Below are positions 11,305-20,624 of a DNA stretch of 64,000 nt, piece after piece (position 1 is the first letter of the stretch; each line of letters starts with the position of its first letter). Location of the stretch: positions 437,709-501,708 of the forward strand of contig PDUO01000025.1 in NCBI GenBank assembly GCA_003008705.1, read 5' to 3'. A program made the translations under genes and the position numbers. Source of the stretch: Pezicula radicicola. Its lineage: Eukaryota > Ascomycota > Leotiomycetes > Helotiales > Dermateaceae. The notes under the pieces were generated by a model that was not told the DNA's origin, did not search any database, and was given only the letters and a program-made list of their open reading frames with translations.

Positions 11305-12321
11305 ATGGCCACATATACTTCGAATCCTGCGATGGACACCGTCCTTTCCGTACCGGAGCTTCTCGAAGCAGTCTTTCTCCATATTGACATGACTACATTG
11401 CTTGTATCCGCCTTACGAGTAAGCAAGACGTGGCAAAGAGTCATAACATCTTCCCCAGCAGTTCAGCAGGCTCTGTATTTCATGCCAATTCCTACCACGA
11501 CCGCAACAAAGTCAGCAAATAGTCTGGGAGGTGGCCAAGTACAGGAATCTAATCCCATGCATGATGAAGAGGGAGAGACATGGCCGATTCTCAACCCACT
11601 TCTGGTGAAGAAGTTTGAAGGCTGTTTCTTTGATTTTGGAGGGGGGTATGGCTATGTTCGGCGCGCAAAATCATTCTACTACCTTCCTTGGACGGCCACA
11701 GCTCGCAAACCGATTGTTGGAGAACGACGTGTGCTGCGCAATGTCTTTGATCCTGCCCAACTGGATGAGCAGACCGCTCGAGATGAGGAAATTGCCCGGC
11801 GACGTTTCACGCGCAGCGGCGCGAGCTGGCGGCGAATGCTGGTCTCACAGCCTCCGCCACAGCAATTGGGTTACTTATGGATGGAGCTGGGCGATATAAA
11901 TGTTGACATCTTCAGAGAAGGACAGACACTTTCAATGGCGTTGGTGACTCCGGATACATATGCGCCATTCGTTGGCCTACGTATGGGCGAGCTTTACGAC
12001 ATCATTCAATTTCATGCTGGGCACCATGAGTGCCACTCCCTATGCTTCAGAGTTCTATGGAACCAAGCACGGGAACCATTCGTCTCGAGCTTCAGTAAAG
12101 AGACCTGTGAGGAAATGCTAGCACAGACCAACGTTGTTGTGGAACTATATCATTACGACGACGGGGTATACGCAAATCATGATCGTGATCCCGCTAATGT
12201 GGGGATCTTTGATGCAGCATTTCGTTGCGATGACTACTGCAAAGTCCATGTTACATTGTCAGAAATAACTACAGATCGGGCTGAACTTCCAGGATGGGAT
12301 TTTTGTGGCTCTGTGTTGTAA
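11305..12321 (+). CDS. F-box protein of unknown target
   Basis: An intronless 338-residue protein. Residues about 14-60 (VLSVPELLEAVFLHIDMTTLLVSALRVSKTWQRVI) match an F-box: a LPxE-like start, alternating hydrophobics, and the closing (V/C)xxxW. F-box proteins bind Skp1 and bring targets to SCF ubiquitin ligases. The rest (residues 70-338) carries no WD40 or leucine-rich repeat and resembles the tail of the large fungal F-box group that has no known substrate. A Trp/Arg-rich stretch around residues 160-200 (RRRFTRSGASWRRMLVSQPPPQQLGYLW) is typical of that group. The start at 11305 is preceded by CATC and fits well. No neighbour suggests a function. The gene appears intact. Confidence 0.82.
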   Translation: MATYTSNPAMDTVLSVPELLEAVFLHIDMTTLLVSALRVSKTWQRVITSSPAVQQALYFMPIPTTTATKSANSLGGGQVQESNPMHDEEGETWPILNPLLVKKFEGCFFDFGGGYGYVRRAKSFYYLPWTATARKPIVGERRVLRNVFDPAQLDEQTARDEEIARRRFTRSGASWRRMLVSQPPPQQLGYLWMELGDINVDIFREGQTLSMALVTPDTYAPFVGLRMGELYDIIQFHAGHHECHSLCFRVLWNQAREPFVSSFSKETCEEMLAQTNVVVELYHYDDGVYANHDRDPANVGIFDAAFRCDDYCKVHVTLSEITTDRAELPGWDFCGSVL

Positions 12322-13922
12322 ATCCATCAAGAAGCATAAATAACTATACAGATTGAGGAGATTTTAGATCTTCTGGCGGAAGCACGCCACAAGTCGGCTA
12401 CAAATGCGACATCTTCTGTAGATACGACACCGCCGTATGATTAGAGTAACTCCATTGATTCGAGTGACTTAAAGCTATTCTTATGTGACCGCACTTTACA
12501 CCCGACTGACGCTATTATACAGAAATGATAGAAAGCGCAAACAAAGGATCGCAACCAGGAACACAAACATACCCATGTTTCCTCCCAAGACTGGCACGAC
12601 AAACTCGAATATGCTATAGATTTCCTGTCCGATCACACTGGGGTATTGGGACGTGAGTTGGCCCAGAGAATTATTCAATGATTATGTTCTCGATAACACC
12701 CAACAACGCGTCGTTGATGACACCCTGAGAGGTTCGCTCTAGTTTTGCAAGCCCACCAAGAACGAAACGCATAAGTTGGCGGACATGCGGGTAGTTCTTT
12801 ATATCTTGAACTGCGTTCAAGTCGGTTTTCATCGCATAAAAGACAAAGCCAAGAGTGAAAGAAACCCAATGCTTTGCTTCAGCTGCGGATCAAACACCTG
12901 GTGGTCGCCTGAACCTCGATATTTCCAAAATTCCACGGCAAAGATGGGTTCCTGACCTAACTCAATAAAAACCTGTTGCTTCATCTTAATCTTGTCGAAG
13001 ATGGTGAAGAGGGGCTTCCAAGTAGCAATTAGCACCATTTAGTATGCATTCCTCAGAGCCATTGGAGAAGCACTCACTCACTTGCATGCTTTCCGAGTTG
13101 CTGGCATAATCTTGGTGATTAGCTCGTCAAATTATACTATAGCCTTCATGGTTCTAACTAGTTGGTTGAGCGTATAGATATCTACCTTGGTCCGTAGACG
13201 AGGGAGAAACGTGAATATGCATTGAGCAAACCTTTGGTGAGAATAACACCACAGTGTCGAAGTAGAACTCCGAATATAAGGTAATATGCGTGGTCATGGA
13301 ATTCATATGCCAGCCAACTCAGAGGTCGAGTAATTTGAGATACAAGCCCACACCAACTAATAACCTTCCCAGCGCTTGGCTGTACGGCGGAGTAGTGACC
13401 CTTTCACTTGCCGCGCTTCACATTCTCCGCTCTGGCCACTAAGACCAATCGTTTCGGCTATTAGGCACTCGGATTAGAGCTCTTAAGCGGTGGGGTTTCT
13501 CAAACGACTTCTCTTCGAAACATAAACAAATCAATCTAGCAGACATAGAATCGAGATATGCGCTCACCTTACAATTCACCCACAGAAGTCGTCATTTATC
13601 CGCCTGCAAGTCAGGCCTAGCCAGTGTACAGCCATCTGTCGGCGCTTCTGCCCAATCTGTTCCTGGACTCTTTATCAAACTATCCCGTACAAAGCCTCTG
13701 GAGATGCCCCGAATATTTCAAAGCCCGCTTCTGAGAGACTAACTGACTAGCCGGTCATCGTATCCATCTAATCATTCACCACATTCAAGTAACACTAGAC
13801 TTCTGTAGTATCTTCGTTATAAGATTGGCAGGGACGGACAGAGCCTGGAATCTATCTTTCGCTTGTCGTCCATCGACCCCCCGGCTTCAGCGTCCCCTTT
13901 GCACTAGTCACCATCACACATT
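12322..13922. other. Intergenic with uncertain coding relics on the minus strand
   Basis: On the minus strand between about 13040 and 12490 there are coding-like runs in changing frames, for example FAVEFWKYRGSGDHQVFDPQ and DIKNYPHVRQLMRFVLGGLA, the second followed by TSQGVINDALLGVIENIIIE and a stop. They read like pieces of one decayed protein gene, but the family was not recognised. The rest of the stretch (13040-13900) shows nothing clear. Confidence 0.35.
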
Positions 13923-14414
13923 ATGTCCGACGATTTGAGAATCAAATTGGGCAAGTCCAAAATCGAACAAGGGCAAGAACCCTCGCCCACTGGGGACCAA
14001 AAATGGCCTCATTGGGCAAAGGCAGTAGCAGCTTTCAAGGCCGGTTATGTGGAACCAGAGAAACGATTCCCCATCATCATCAGCGCCGAAACCCCAATTT
14101 CTAGTCCAGCAAAATTAAGAGAGCTGGCTGATCTGCCTTCGGAGCCTGAGATCTCGAAAACCACCAAGACATCCCCATATAGTAACAACACCGATGATGG
14201 TCCCAAGCCGGAGGAGGTTCTGATCTGCGACGTTAATTATCAACAACGGGTTAAGATGGAGGAACTTACAGAATGGGATGACACGTGCGTCTGGTTCCAG
14301 GGTGGAAAGAGGATGGCTGTTATAATACTATCGTTGAAGGCGGATGCAAAAGCGATATCTGACACAAAAGATGACGGGACTCAAAATTCTGGGGGTCAGG
14401 GGAAGGAAGGTTGA
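13923..14414 (+). CDS. Hypothetical 163-residue protein
   Basis: An intronless open frame starting at an ATG in good context (CACATTATGTCC). The protein is hydrophilic and Lys/Glu-rich, with a more ordered segment at residues about 95-135 (EEVLICDVNYQQRVKMEELTEWDDTCVWFQGG). It has no signal peptide, membrane segment or recognised domain. Codon use is ordinary and the sequence is not low-complexity throughout, which favours a real gene over chance. It stands alone, with about 1.6 kb of gene-poor DNA upstream. It may be a lineage-restricted gene. Confidence 0.5.
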   Translation: MSDDLRIKLGKSKIEQGQEPSPTGDQKWPHWAKAVAAFKAGYVEPEKRFPIIISAETPISSPAKLRELADLPSEPEISKTTKTSPYSNNTDDGPKPEEVLICDVNYQQRVKMEELTEWDDTCVWFQGGKRMAVIILSLKADAKAISDTKDDGTQNSGGQGKEG

Positions 14415-15184
14415 GCAAAATGACACAATTCTCATGTATGAAGTAACTTCTAGGAATCATGAGAGCTGTAACGCTTTTTGACAAACCAATCGATGAGATC
14501 GTGTCAGTGAATTAGAAGAAGAATAAGTGGGCCATGACCAATATACTTTAAGCAATGTCACAGGTTATTATAGGACTGGGAATTTGGGCTATCCCCTGGT
14601 GATCAATCTGTAGTTAAAAGTGAAAGATCTGGCTGCTTTTACTCGCAAATTAATCATTGTAGCTACGAAACAGTCTCTAGTACAATATGAGATAAAGGAT
14701 AAAATTGGCCGTACGTTAGAGGAGATTGAATCATTAATTTGGTAAAATGATGAATCGAAAAATTGTTCGTTGAGGCCGCTGTCATTATTATCGACTCTGT
14801 TATCTACAAATTTAAGGGCGTCAGGCATGCGTCTTTCTTGAAATAACTAGTCAGTAATCAGAAACTTTTATACTTCCAGGTTTGGGTCATTGCTTCCAGA
14901 AGAACTACTTAGGTTAGTCATGAGAGACACCAGAGTATTATCCTTTATTTTGACAGTTTTCTATTGTTTTTGATTAACCATGTCTTCATACAACCTACGC
15001 ATTATAAGAATATATATACACTACCAAGACCCTACTTCTTATTTTGAGATAGAATATAAGTAATTACAATAAATAGTATATATAGATTAAATATTCCACA
15101 CCCAGAGATATTGTCACAATTTCCTCCACAATATGCAGGAATCTTGACCGGTCTCTTCCTCTCCGCCTAATTCAATAAACTCTA
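14415..15184. other. Intergenic, AT-rich, no gene seen
   Basis: About 770 bp of AT-rich sequence between two hypothetical genes. No motif, repeat or RNA gene was recognised. The last 200 bases, rich in TATA and AATA runs, are downstream of the leftward gene ending at 15185. Confidence 0.5.
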
Positions 15185-15841
15185 TTAATCATCCGCTCTT
15201 GGTACACTCTTCTTACCAAGTGTAAACGGAAAACTTATACTAGGCATTCGTTCCCTCCAACTAGTTCTATGGTTTTCTTCGGCACGAGTAGGTTCCTCTC
15301 CAGCTGTAGTAGATTCATCTCTAGCAGGACTAGGTCCAGAAGTACTAGTTCTATCAGTAGTAGGTCCAGCATTGGAAGGTCCAGCCATAACAGGTTCCTC
15401 ACTGTCCTCTCTGGCAGTACAATAACCCTTCCACGTATCTTGCCCATCCTGATCTACAGGAGCAACTTTCCTACTCGTCCCACCAAAAGGGAGCATTATC
15501 CTATCTCTATCCTTCTTACGGTTCGTCGAAAGAGTATTTGCCAGCATAACAGGTCGCGGTTCATCAGGTACAGGCTCCCAAGGCATAAACACCCTTCCAT
15601 AAGCACTCGTATCTTTACGTCTAGTATTAGGACCAAATCCTTCCATCTCTAGAAATTTTGCTTCCATTGGTTTTTCTTTTTCTTTTTCTTTGTTTGACTG
15701 TGGGTTTTTGGATTGGTGGTTGTATTCTTCTGTTCCGAAACCGGGAATATCTATTGGTTTTGTGATGGGTCCGAAGCCTGAGATTTCTATGTTTTTGGCT
15801 TGCATTGGTTTTTCGCGTCTGGATCGGTTTGGTTGGGACAT
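15185..15841 (-). CDS. Hypothetical repeat-bearing hydrophilic protein
   Basis: An intronless 218-residue open frame starting with MSQPNRSRREKPMQ. The N-terminal half holds two related segments, roughly KPMQAKNIEISGFGPITK (residues about 11-28) and KPMEAKFLEMEGFGPNTR (about 57-74), with a weaker PGFGTEEY between them, so a 20-25-residue unit seems to be duplicated. The C-terminal half is rich in Ser, Thr, Pro and Glu (SNAGPTTDRTSTSGPSPARD) and probably disordered. No signal peptide or membrane segment is visible. The DNA around 15300-15400 has a matching short periodicity. No family was recognised; it may be a lineage-specific gene. Confidence 0.5.
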   Translation of the reverse strand: MSQPNRSRREKPMQAKNIEISGFGPITKPIDIPGFGTEEYNHQSKNPQSNKEKEKEKPMEAKFLEMEGFGPNTRRKDTSAYGRVFMPWEPVPDEPRPVMLANTLSTNRKKDRDRIMLPFGGTSRKVAPVDQDGQDTWKGYCTAREDSEEPVMAGPSNAGPTTDRTSTSGPSPARDESTTAGEEPTRAEENHRTSWRERMPSISFPFTLGKKSVPRADD

Positions 15842-16476
15842 TTTGGGGTTTTTAGTATGAGGGAGAATTGGAGATGGTGCGAAGTTGGATCTTTCGAATT
15901 TCTATTGGGGTTAGGATAGTTGGTTGATGTTGGGATTTCGAAGTGTGAGGTGGTATGAAGATTGGCGGATTGCAAATGTAAATGTGAAGTAAAATGGAAA
16001 TAAACGTGGGCTTAGTTAGATATTTTGAGGAGCTAATATTGGGTGATCCATTTTGCAATGGTTAGCTTTCAAGAAGGATGAGTCGAAGCGACTACTAGCT
16101 AAACTTAACTTATCATGAGTAAAGCTAAGTAAGTCTTCTAGTAACTCTCTAAGTAGATCTCTCTAGATAAGTCGCTAGGTAGATCGTTTCTTCTAGCTCA
16201 ATTTTTTCTTAGTTTTGGGTAACTTACTTTTCTAGACATCTCAATCTTGCGTAATTAGATGTTCAACTAAAACTCGTAGTGAGATCCTAGGATTTTAAAA
16301 CTTTACTAAGCTTGAGCCATTTTAGTTTCGTTCAGCTTGGCTAAGCTAGTATGCCGCTTCCATCGCACTAGTATTGACTAAGAAGCCAAGTAACTTTCCA
16401 GCAACGTGTACAAGGAACTAGAGAAGTGTTTAATCAATGCCTAAGATTAATTGTCGGTATTAGCATATCAACCATC
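15842..16476. other. Intergenic, rich in CTAG/TAG motifs
   Basis: From about 16080 to 16360 the sequence is unusually rich in CTAG, TAAG and AAGCTT-like words (for example CTAGCTAAAC, TCTAGATAAGTCGCTAGGTAGATC). It looks like degenerate repeat DNA, possibly a mutated transposon remnant, but no reading frame or terminal repeat was found. Confidence 0.4.
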
Positions 16477-17604
16477 TCAAACGTCCGTATAGCCAGGCCA
16501 CCCTTCTACATCATTCGAATCCAAAATCATCCATCCCCAAGCTCGTCCCGCTTCTCCCCATTGCAGGCCATACCTATCATCACCCTTAATATATGATTCA
16601 TCTTCAATTCCGGCTTTAATACGTTCAGCAGTTGCATAAGTCATAAAAGGTCCCCGTTGAGCTGGTGCAAGTGCCAATGCATTTCCCGTAACTCCATGAC
16701 AAAGATTAGGTTCCTTTTTCAGCACTCCCTGTTCCCAGAGGCATTTCCTTCCGTGATCAATAGCGCTGTCAATTCGAGATTGTAGATCTGGAAAGTAAGG
16801 TCTTAACTTCATCAAAGATAGTACAATTCCTGGGGCTCCATGGCAGAATTGAACTAGGTTAGTAGGATCCGGTTGACCTCGTCGCACATACCAATTCCCA
16901 TCTTCTCGTTGCGCATCCAGAATTTCGATAATATTTGGCTCAAGAATACTTGCGTAACTCGGAATGCAGAGAGTTATCTGTGTTATAATCCCGATATCAC
17001 CATGTGCAGCACCAATGTACGCAACGTCGTGGAAAGCCCAAGGTTGATGTTGAAGGCAATGTAGGATAAGCGGCTCGATGATTTCGTTCAGCACATCACT
17101 TGCTTCCGGAATCCAGTGTTTGACAATTCTTAGAAGTGCAAGTGTACCCGCCCTACCAGACAAGAATTCATTGTCAACAGCAGGAGCTTCTTCGTTCGCA
17201 GCGAAAGCTGCATCCTTCAATTTCTGCACGCATTCCATATCATTCGTCGCAATGGCTTTAATGGCGTTATAAGCCATATATTCATTCTTAACTCCAATCC
17301 CGTTTCCTGCTATTGGATGTTTATCTGATCCGCAGTCGAGATAGGCTAGGCACCAGTCTTTAGGAATTCGATTCTGGATGATCAGATCTGGATGGGTTTT
17401 TGAGAGCCAGAAAAAGAGATAAGCTATTGATGTTGGTCCTGTCCAGAGACCTTGAGGATTTGCTTTGAAACTATCTGTCCATGGTTTCCTGGGCGGGGAG
17501 CCCAGAACAATTGTAGTGAGGGACTTGATCAACTCTTCTCGAGCGTTTGGTAGCCGGCTTTCAGGGCCAACTGTGTTAACAATATATTTATTCGGTGAAG
17601 CCAT
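16477..17604 (-). CDS. Lanthionine synthetase C-like (LanC-like) protein
   Basis: An intronless 375-residue protein with the LanC alpha-toroid motifs in order: FLSGRAGTLALLR (about 147-159), GAAHGDIGI (about 198-206, with the conserved His), FCHGAPGIVLSL (Cys254) and NLCHGVTGNAL (Cys302-His303). Cys254, Cys302 and His303 are the expected zinc ligands. In bacteria, LanC cyclises dehydrated precursor peptides into thioether rings. Eukaryotic LanC-like proteins are reported to add glutathione to dehydroamino acids in damaged proteins. Length and motif spacing fit a stand-alone member, with no fused dehydratase domain. There is no LanB or LanM homologue nearby, and the neighbours (a repeat-bearing hypothetical protein and a broken DUF3669 gene) give no pathway. 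The gene is intact. The family call is strong; the substrate is unknown. Confidence 0.9.
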   Translation of the reverse strand: MASPNKYIVNTVGPESRLPNAREELIKSLTTIVLGSPPRKPWTDSFKANPQGLWTGPTSIAYLFFWLSKTHPDLIIQNRIPKDWCLAYLDCGSDKHPIAGNGIGVKNEYMAYNAIKAIATNDMECVQKLKDAAFAANEEAPAVDNEFLSGRAGTLALLRIVKHWIPEASDVLNEIIEPLILHCLQHQPWAFHDVAYIGAAHGDIGIITQITLCIPSYASILEPNIIEILDAQREDGNWYVRRGQPDPTNLVQFCHGAPGIVLSLMKLRPYFPDLQSRIDSAIDHGRKCLWEQGVLKKEPNLCHGVTGNALALAPAQRGPFMTYATAERIKAGIEDESYIKGDDRYGLQWGEAGRAWGWMILDSNDVEGWPGYTDV

Positions 17605-18404
17605 GGCATAAGATGAAAGGATTTGGTAGCTTTCGCGTATTGGTGCTTGTTTTGGTTTTGAGAATTAAAAACGAAGTTTGAATGTTGCGACATCTTTATG
17701 ATCTCAAATGTCAGAAGCTCTAATGCTCTCCACCTTCCTAAATGGGAAAGTCGTTTTCTTATTTCCATTGCATATCCGCTCAACCAAATCTGCAATATAC
17801 CTAGCGACACTATATAATTACTTGCTTCATAATGAGCTCACAACCGCATTACATTATGTCAAGTAGCCTGCGAGAAAGAAATTGGTTTTCGCACCAAACG
17901 CCGTTCTGGGGTTGTTCGCGTACTTGTAAATCAAATACAACAACGAGGAACCGAACTACTCTGAGTTTAACATTGTAGTAAATACCTGAAGGGACTTATC
18001 TACACTGCGCAGGAAAACGCTATTGATTGGAAAATAATATAAAACATAACCAAAAGTCGTTCTTACTTTCAGGAAATAAAAACTCATTTCTACACCAAAC
18101 ATACAATGTACCTATGTTACACAGTGTAAAACATAAGAAGTTTAGTAGAATGATTTAATTTTATTACAAGGTTAGGGGCGACATCACAAAAACACCAAAC
18201 ACAGTAATCTGGCTATATATATACTAGTGGCCGTTCGGAGCACTTAGTCGATGTACTAAGACTTAGCGTTGACTCAAGAATCAGGTATGTCAGTTACAAC
18301 TGCACTCCAGACCAGTCAAGCAATAACTCAAAACTTAATCCACAAATTTGAAAGACTGAACTAAAAACACATCACATTTACACAATTGCCGTATCCTACT
18401 ACAA
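17605..18404. other. Intergenic between divergent LanC-like and DUF3669 genes
   Basis: About 800 bp. The first 200 bases are the likely promoter of the LanC-like gene. The rest is AT-rich with no gene, repeat or RNA motif recognised. Confidence 0.5.
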
Positions 18405-19364
18405 ATGGAGAAGACCACAAATAATATCTTTCGACGTATCGGCCAAGGATTCTGAGGAACAGTCTGGACTCCCGCAAGATCTGGAAATGCCTGTGCCATC
18501 AAACAAGAAGACGGAGGGCCAGGCAGATCATTACACAATGATTATATCATGCATCAAATAGTGTTGGAGGGCCTCTCTACCAGTGTGGCCAGTGTGCGTC
18601 GGTGCCATCAATACGTTACAAACAACGATCAGGCATAGTGGGAGGAACGAATCTCGAGGTTTCCTAAGGCTTTCCAACAACCCTGCAATGTTCTCGTTAC
18701 CGACCGCATACCTCCATTTCCTCAGACCGCAAGAGACACCATAATCGATCTGTACTGCCCAGAATCACTAAGGCCGTCTAACAAGATATCAGAACCAGAT
18801 CAAGATTGTCTGATTCGCCCCTACTTGGGACGAAGGCGTCGCCTTGCAAAGCAATCAGGATTCCAGGCTTTCAGCTTTCGCGATCTTCCTCTTCACATCG
18901 ATCAAATTGAAGAGCTTGGACTGGACGGTAGACTTTATGCACGAATTATGTGGGAGACGCTTGCAGAATTGTACTGGAAAGCACACGTGGATGCAAACGA
19001 CGTGGAATTTGTCCTCGCTCCACCAAGAGGAAATCATACCGGGCAGTCCAAAGGGAAATTGACTGGTCTAAATACTATCATGTCAAGTATTTTAGGAGAA
19101 CACGTTGTTTGGATTCTAGACTTCAACTGCTGTAGGTTTATACCCGTGGACGAAATAGGTATGAAGCAGGCTGCGGTAGCATTTTACAGGAACGATCCTT
19201 TCTACCCGCTTCCAGGGCGCGAAAACATAGAGGATCAGAAACTTTGGAAGGAGTTTAAAGATCTATTTCCCGAAGTGAGCGAGGATATTTCGGGACAGGA
19301 AGGCCCAGAAGCTCTTTTGCCTGCACTGTGGGTAGATCTAGTTGAGGGAAAAGATCGAGTTTAA
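18405..19364 (+). pseudogene. DUF3669-family protein with two in-frame stops
   Basis: A single frame of 319 codons plus the stop, starting at ATG 18405, matches fungal DUF3669 proteins (annotated as zinc-finger-like; function unknown). Landmarks are IGQGF followed by GTVW near the start, VTDRIPPFP, LIRPYLGRRR, then HVDANDVEFVLAPP, VVWILDFNCCRF and NDPFYPLPGREN. Two stops interrupt it: TGA at 18453-18455, inside the glycine-rich start after GQGF, and TAG at 18636-18638, inside DQA-WEERISRFP, where a Trp codon (TGG) is the expected ancestor. The second is a G-to-A change, equal to CpA to TpA on the other strand. The 3' 180 codons from 18825 are still open, and a truncated protein from an internal ATG is conceivable. 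I regard it as a recent pseudogene. Confidence 0.72.
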
Positions 19365-19946
19365 TACAGTGGATGAAGTAGAAGTAACTTAATTATAGCC
19401 AAACATTACCAAGTAACAAGGTCACTTATTAATGCCGTTATCTCGTTCCTTCCCTAGAATAATGGAACTGCGCCGAAGACCTCGTCCATCGCTTAATTCA
19501 TGAATCCGTTCCTGAAATCAGGAAATTAAGCAAAGCATGTCCCCAGTCTAAGTAACCCCTATTTTGGAATAACTAAATTGATTTGTATAATTCAGTACAT
19601 TTCGGCAACTGATTCATGAATTATGTGATTAGCTTGTCTGCACATTACGCTGCACGAAAAGTACCAGGGAGCTAAGCGACCGTTTACATAGCCTCGCCTG
19701 CCATTTGACTCATACGGAGAATGCCTCTACATCGTAGGTACCTACATGAAAAGATAAAACTCTTCAAGAATACATTCCAGAAATGAGAAATCCAAACAAC
19801 ACAAAGTACAATATTTATTATCATCGATCATTTCGCTGTTCCTCGAAGTGTCGCAAACCAGTGCAAAAGAACTCGCACCAATTTCCTCACTCGATTCCAG
19901 AGTCTGAAACCATCAAGTCTTCCACAACAAACAAGAGAATAAAACA
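19365..19946. other. Intergenic, no gene seen
   Basis: About 580 bp, AT-rich. It includes the upstream region of the SGNH hydrolase at 19947. No specific signal was recognised. Confidence 0.5.
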
Positions 19947-20624
19947 ATGTCTCGCGACATAATGTACAAAGATCTCTCATCTCTGGGAGCTTGGAAACAG
20001 CGCTCAGAGGAAACACACAAAGAAACCCACGAACCTCAACTCAGCGCTGCCATAAATCCTTACACGACAATCCTAATCGGCGACTCTATGTTAGAACGTC
20101 TATCTCCAGGAAAATATGGATACTGTCTCCCCGAGAACTCACCACCCAAATTCGAAGAACCCTTGATCAATCTAGGTGTTGGTGGAGACAAGATTCGAAA
20201 CGTCATTTATCGAATGAGTACACTTGGTGCATTAGCTGGATTACGGAAAGTCGGTCTTACGGAAAACGCAAGGGTGATTATGCATATGGGAACGAATGAT
20301 TTAACGCCAAAGCGAGGGTTGAGAAAACAGGAGATCGATTCTTATATTGCTCTTATTCGTGCAATTCGAAGTGAACTCGGTAATCACGTCCAGATTGTGG
20401 TTACTGGATTATTTCAACGGACGGATGTCAGTGCTGAAATAGTGGCGGCCAGTAATCGGCTTTTGGAGAAGATTGTTAGTGATTTTGAGGATGAGAGGAT
20501 TGTTTATTTAAGGCCTTGTGGGGAGGTTGTGCCTACTAGGGAGTTTTTGGTTGATCATGTTCATATGAATGGGAAGGGGTATGCTTTATGGTTGGAGACT
20601 TTGATACCGGAGGGTTCCTTATAG
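19947..20624 (+). CDS. Intracellular SGNH/GDSL-type hydrolase
   Basis: An intronless 225-residue protein with all SGNH blocks: ILIGDSML (nucleophile Ser47), NLGVGGD (Gly block), MHMGTNDL (Asn117) and VDHVHMNGKGY (Asp203 and His206). These hydrolases cleave esters or acetyl groups on lipids, sugars or polysaccharides; the substrate cannot be read from the sequence. There is no signal peptide, so a cytosolic role is likely, in contrast to the secreted SGNH protein at 26876-27646. Two in-frame ATGs lie at residues 1 and 6, and either could be used. The compact form (GDSML, GVGGD, MGTNDL) resembles platelet-activating-factor acetylhydrolase-like and bacterial-like SGNH enzymes. No neighbour suggests a pathway, and the gene appears intact. 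Confidence 0.86.
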   Translation: MSRDIMYKDLSSLGAWKQRSEETHKETHEPQLSAAINPYTTILIGDSMLERLSPGKYGYCLPENSPPKFEEPLINLGVGGDKIRNVIYRMSTLGALAGLRKVGLTENARVIMHMGTNDLTPKRGLRKQEIDSYIALIRAIRSELGNHVQIVVTGLFQRTDVSAEIVAASNRLLEKIVSDFEDERIVYLRPCGEVVPTREFLVDHVHMNGKGYALWLETLIPEGSL

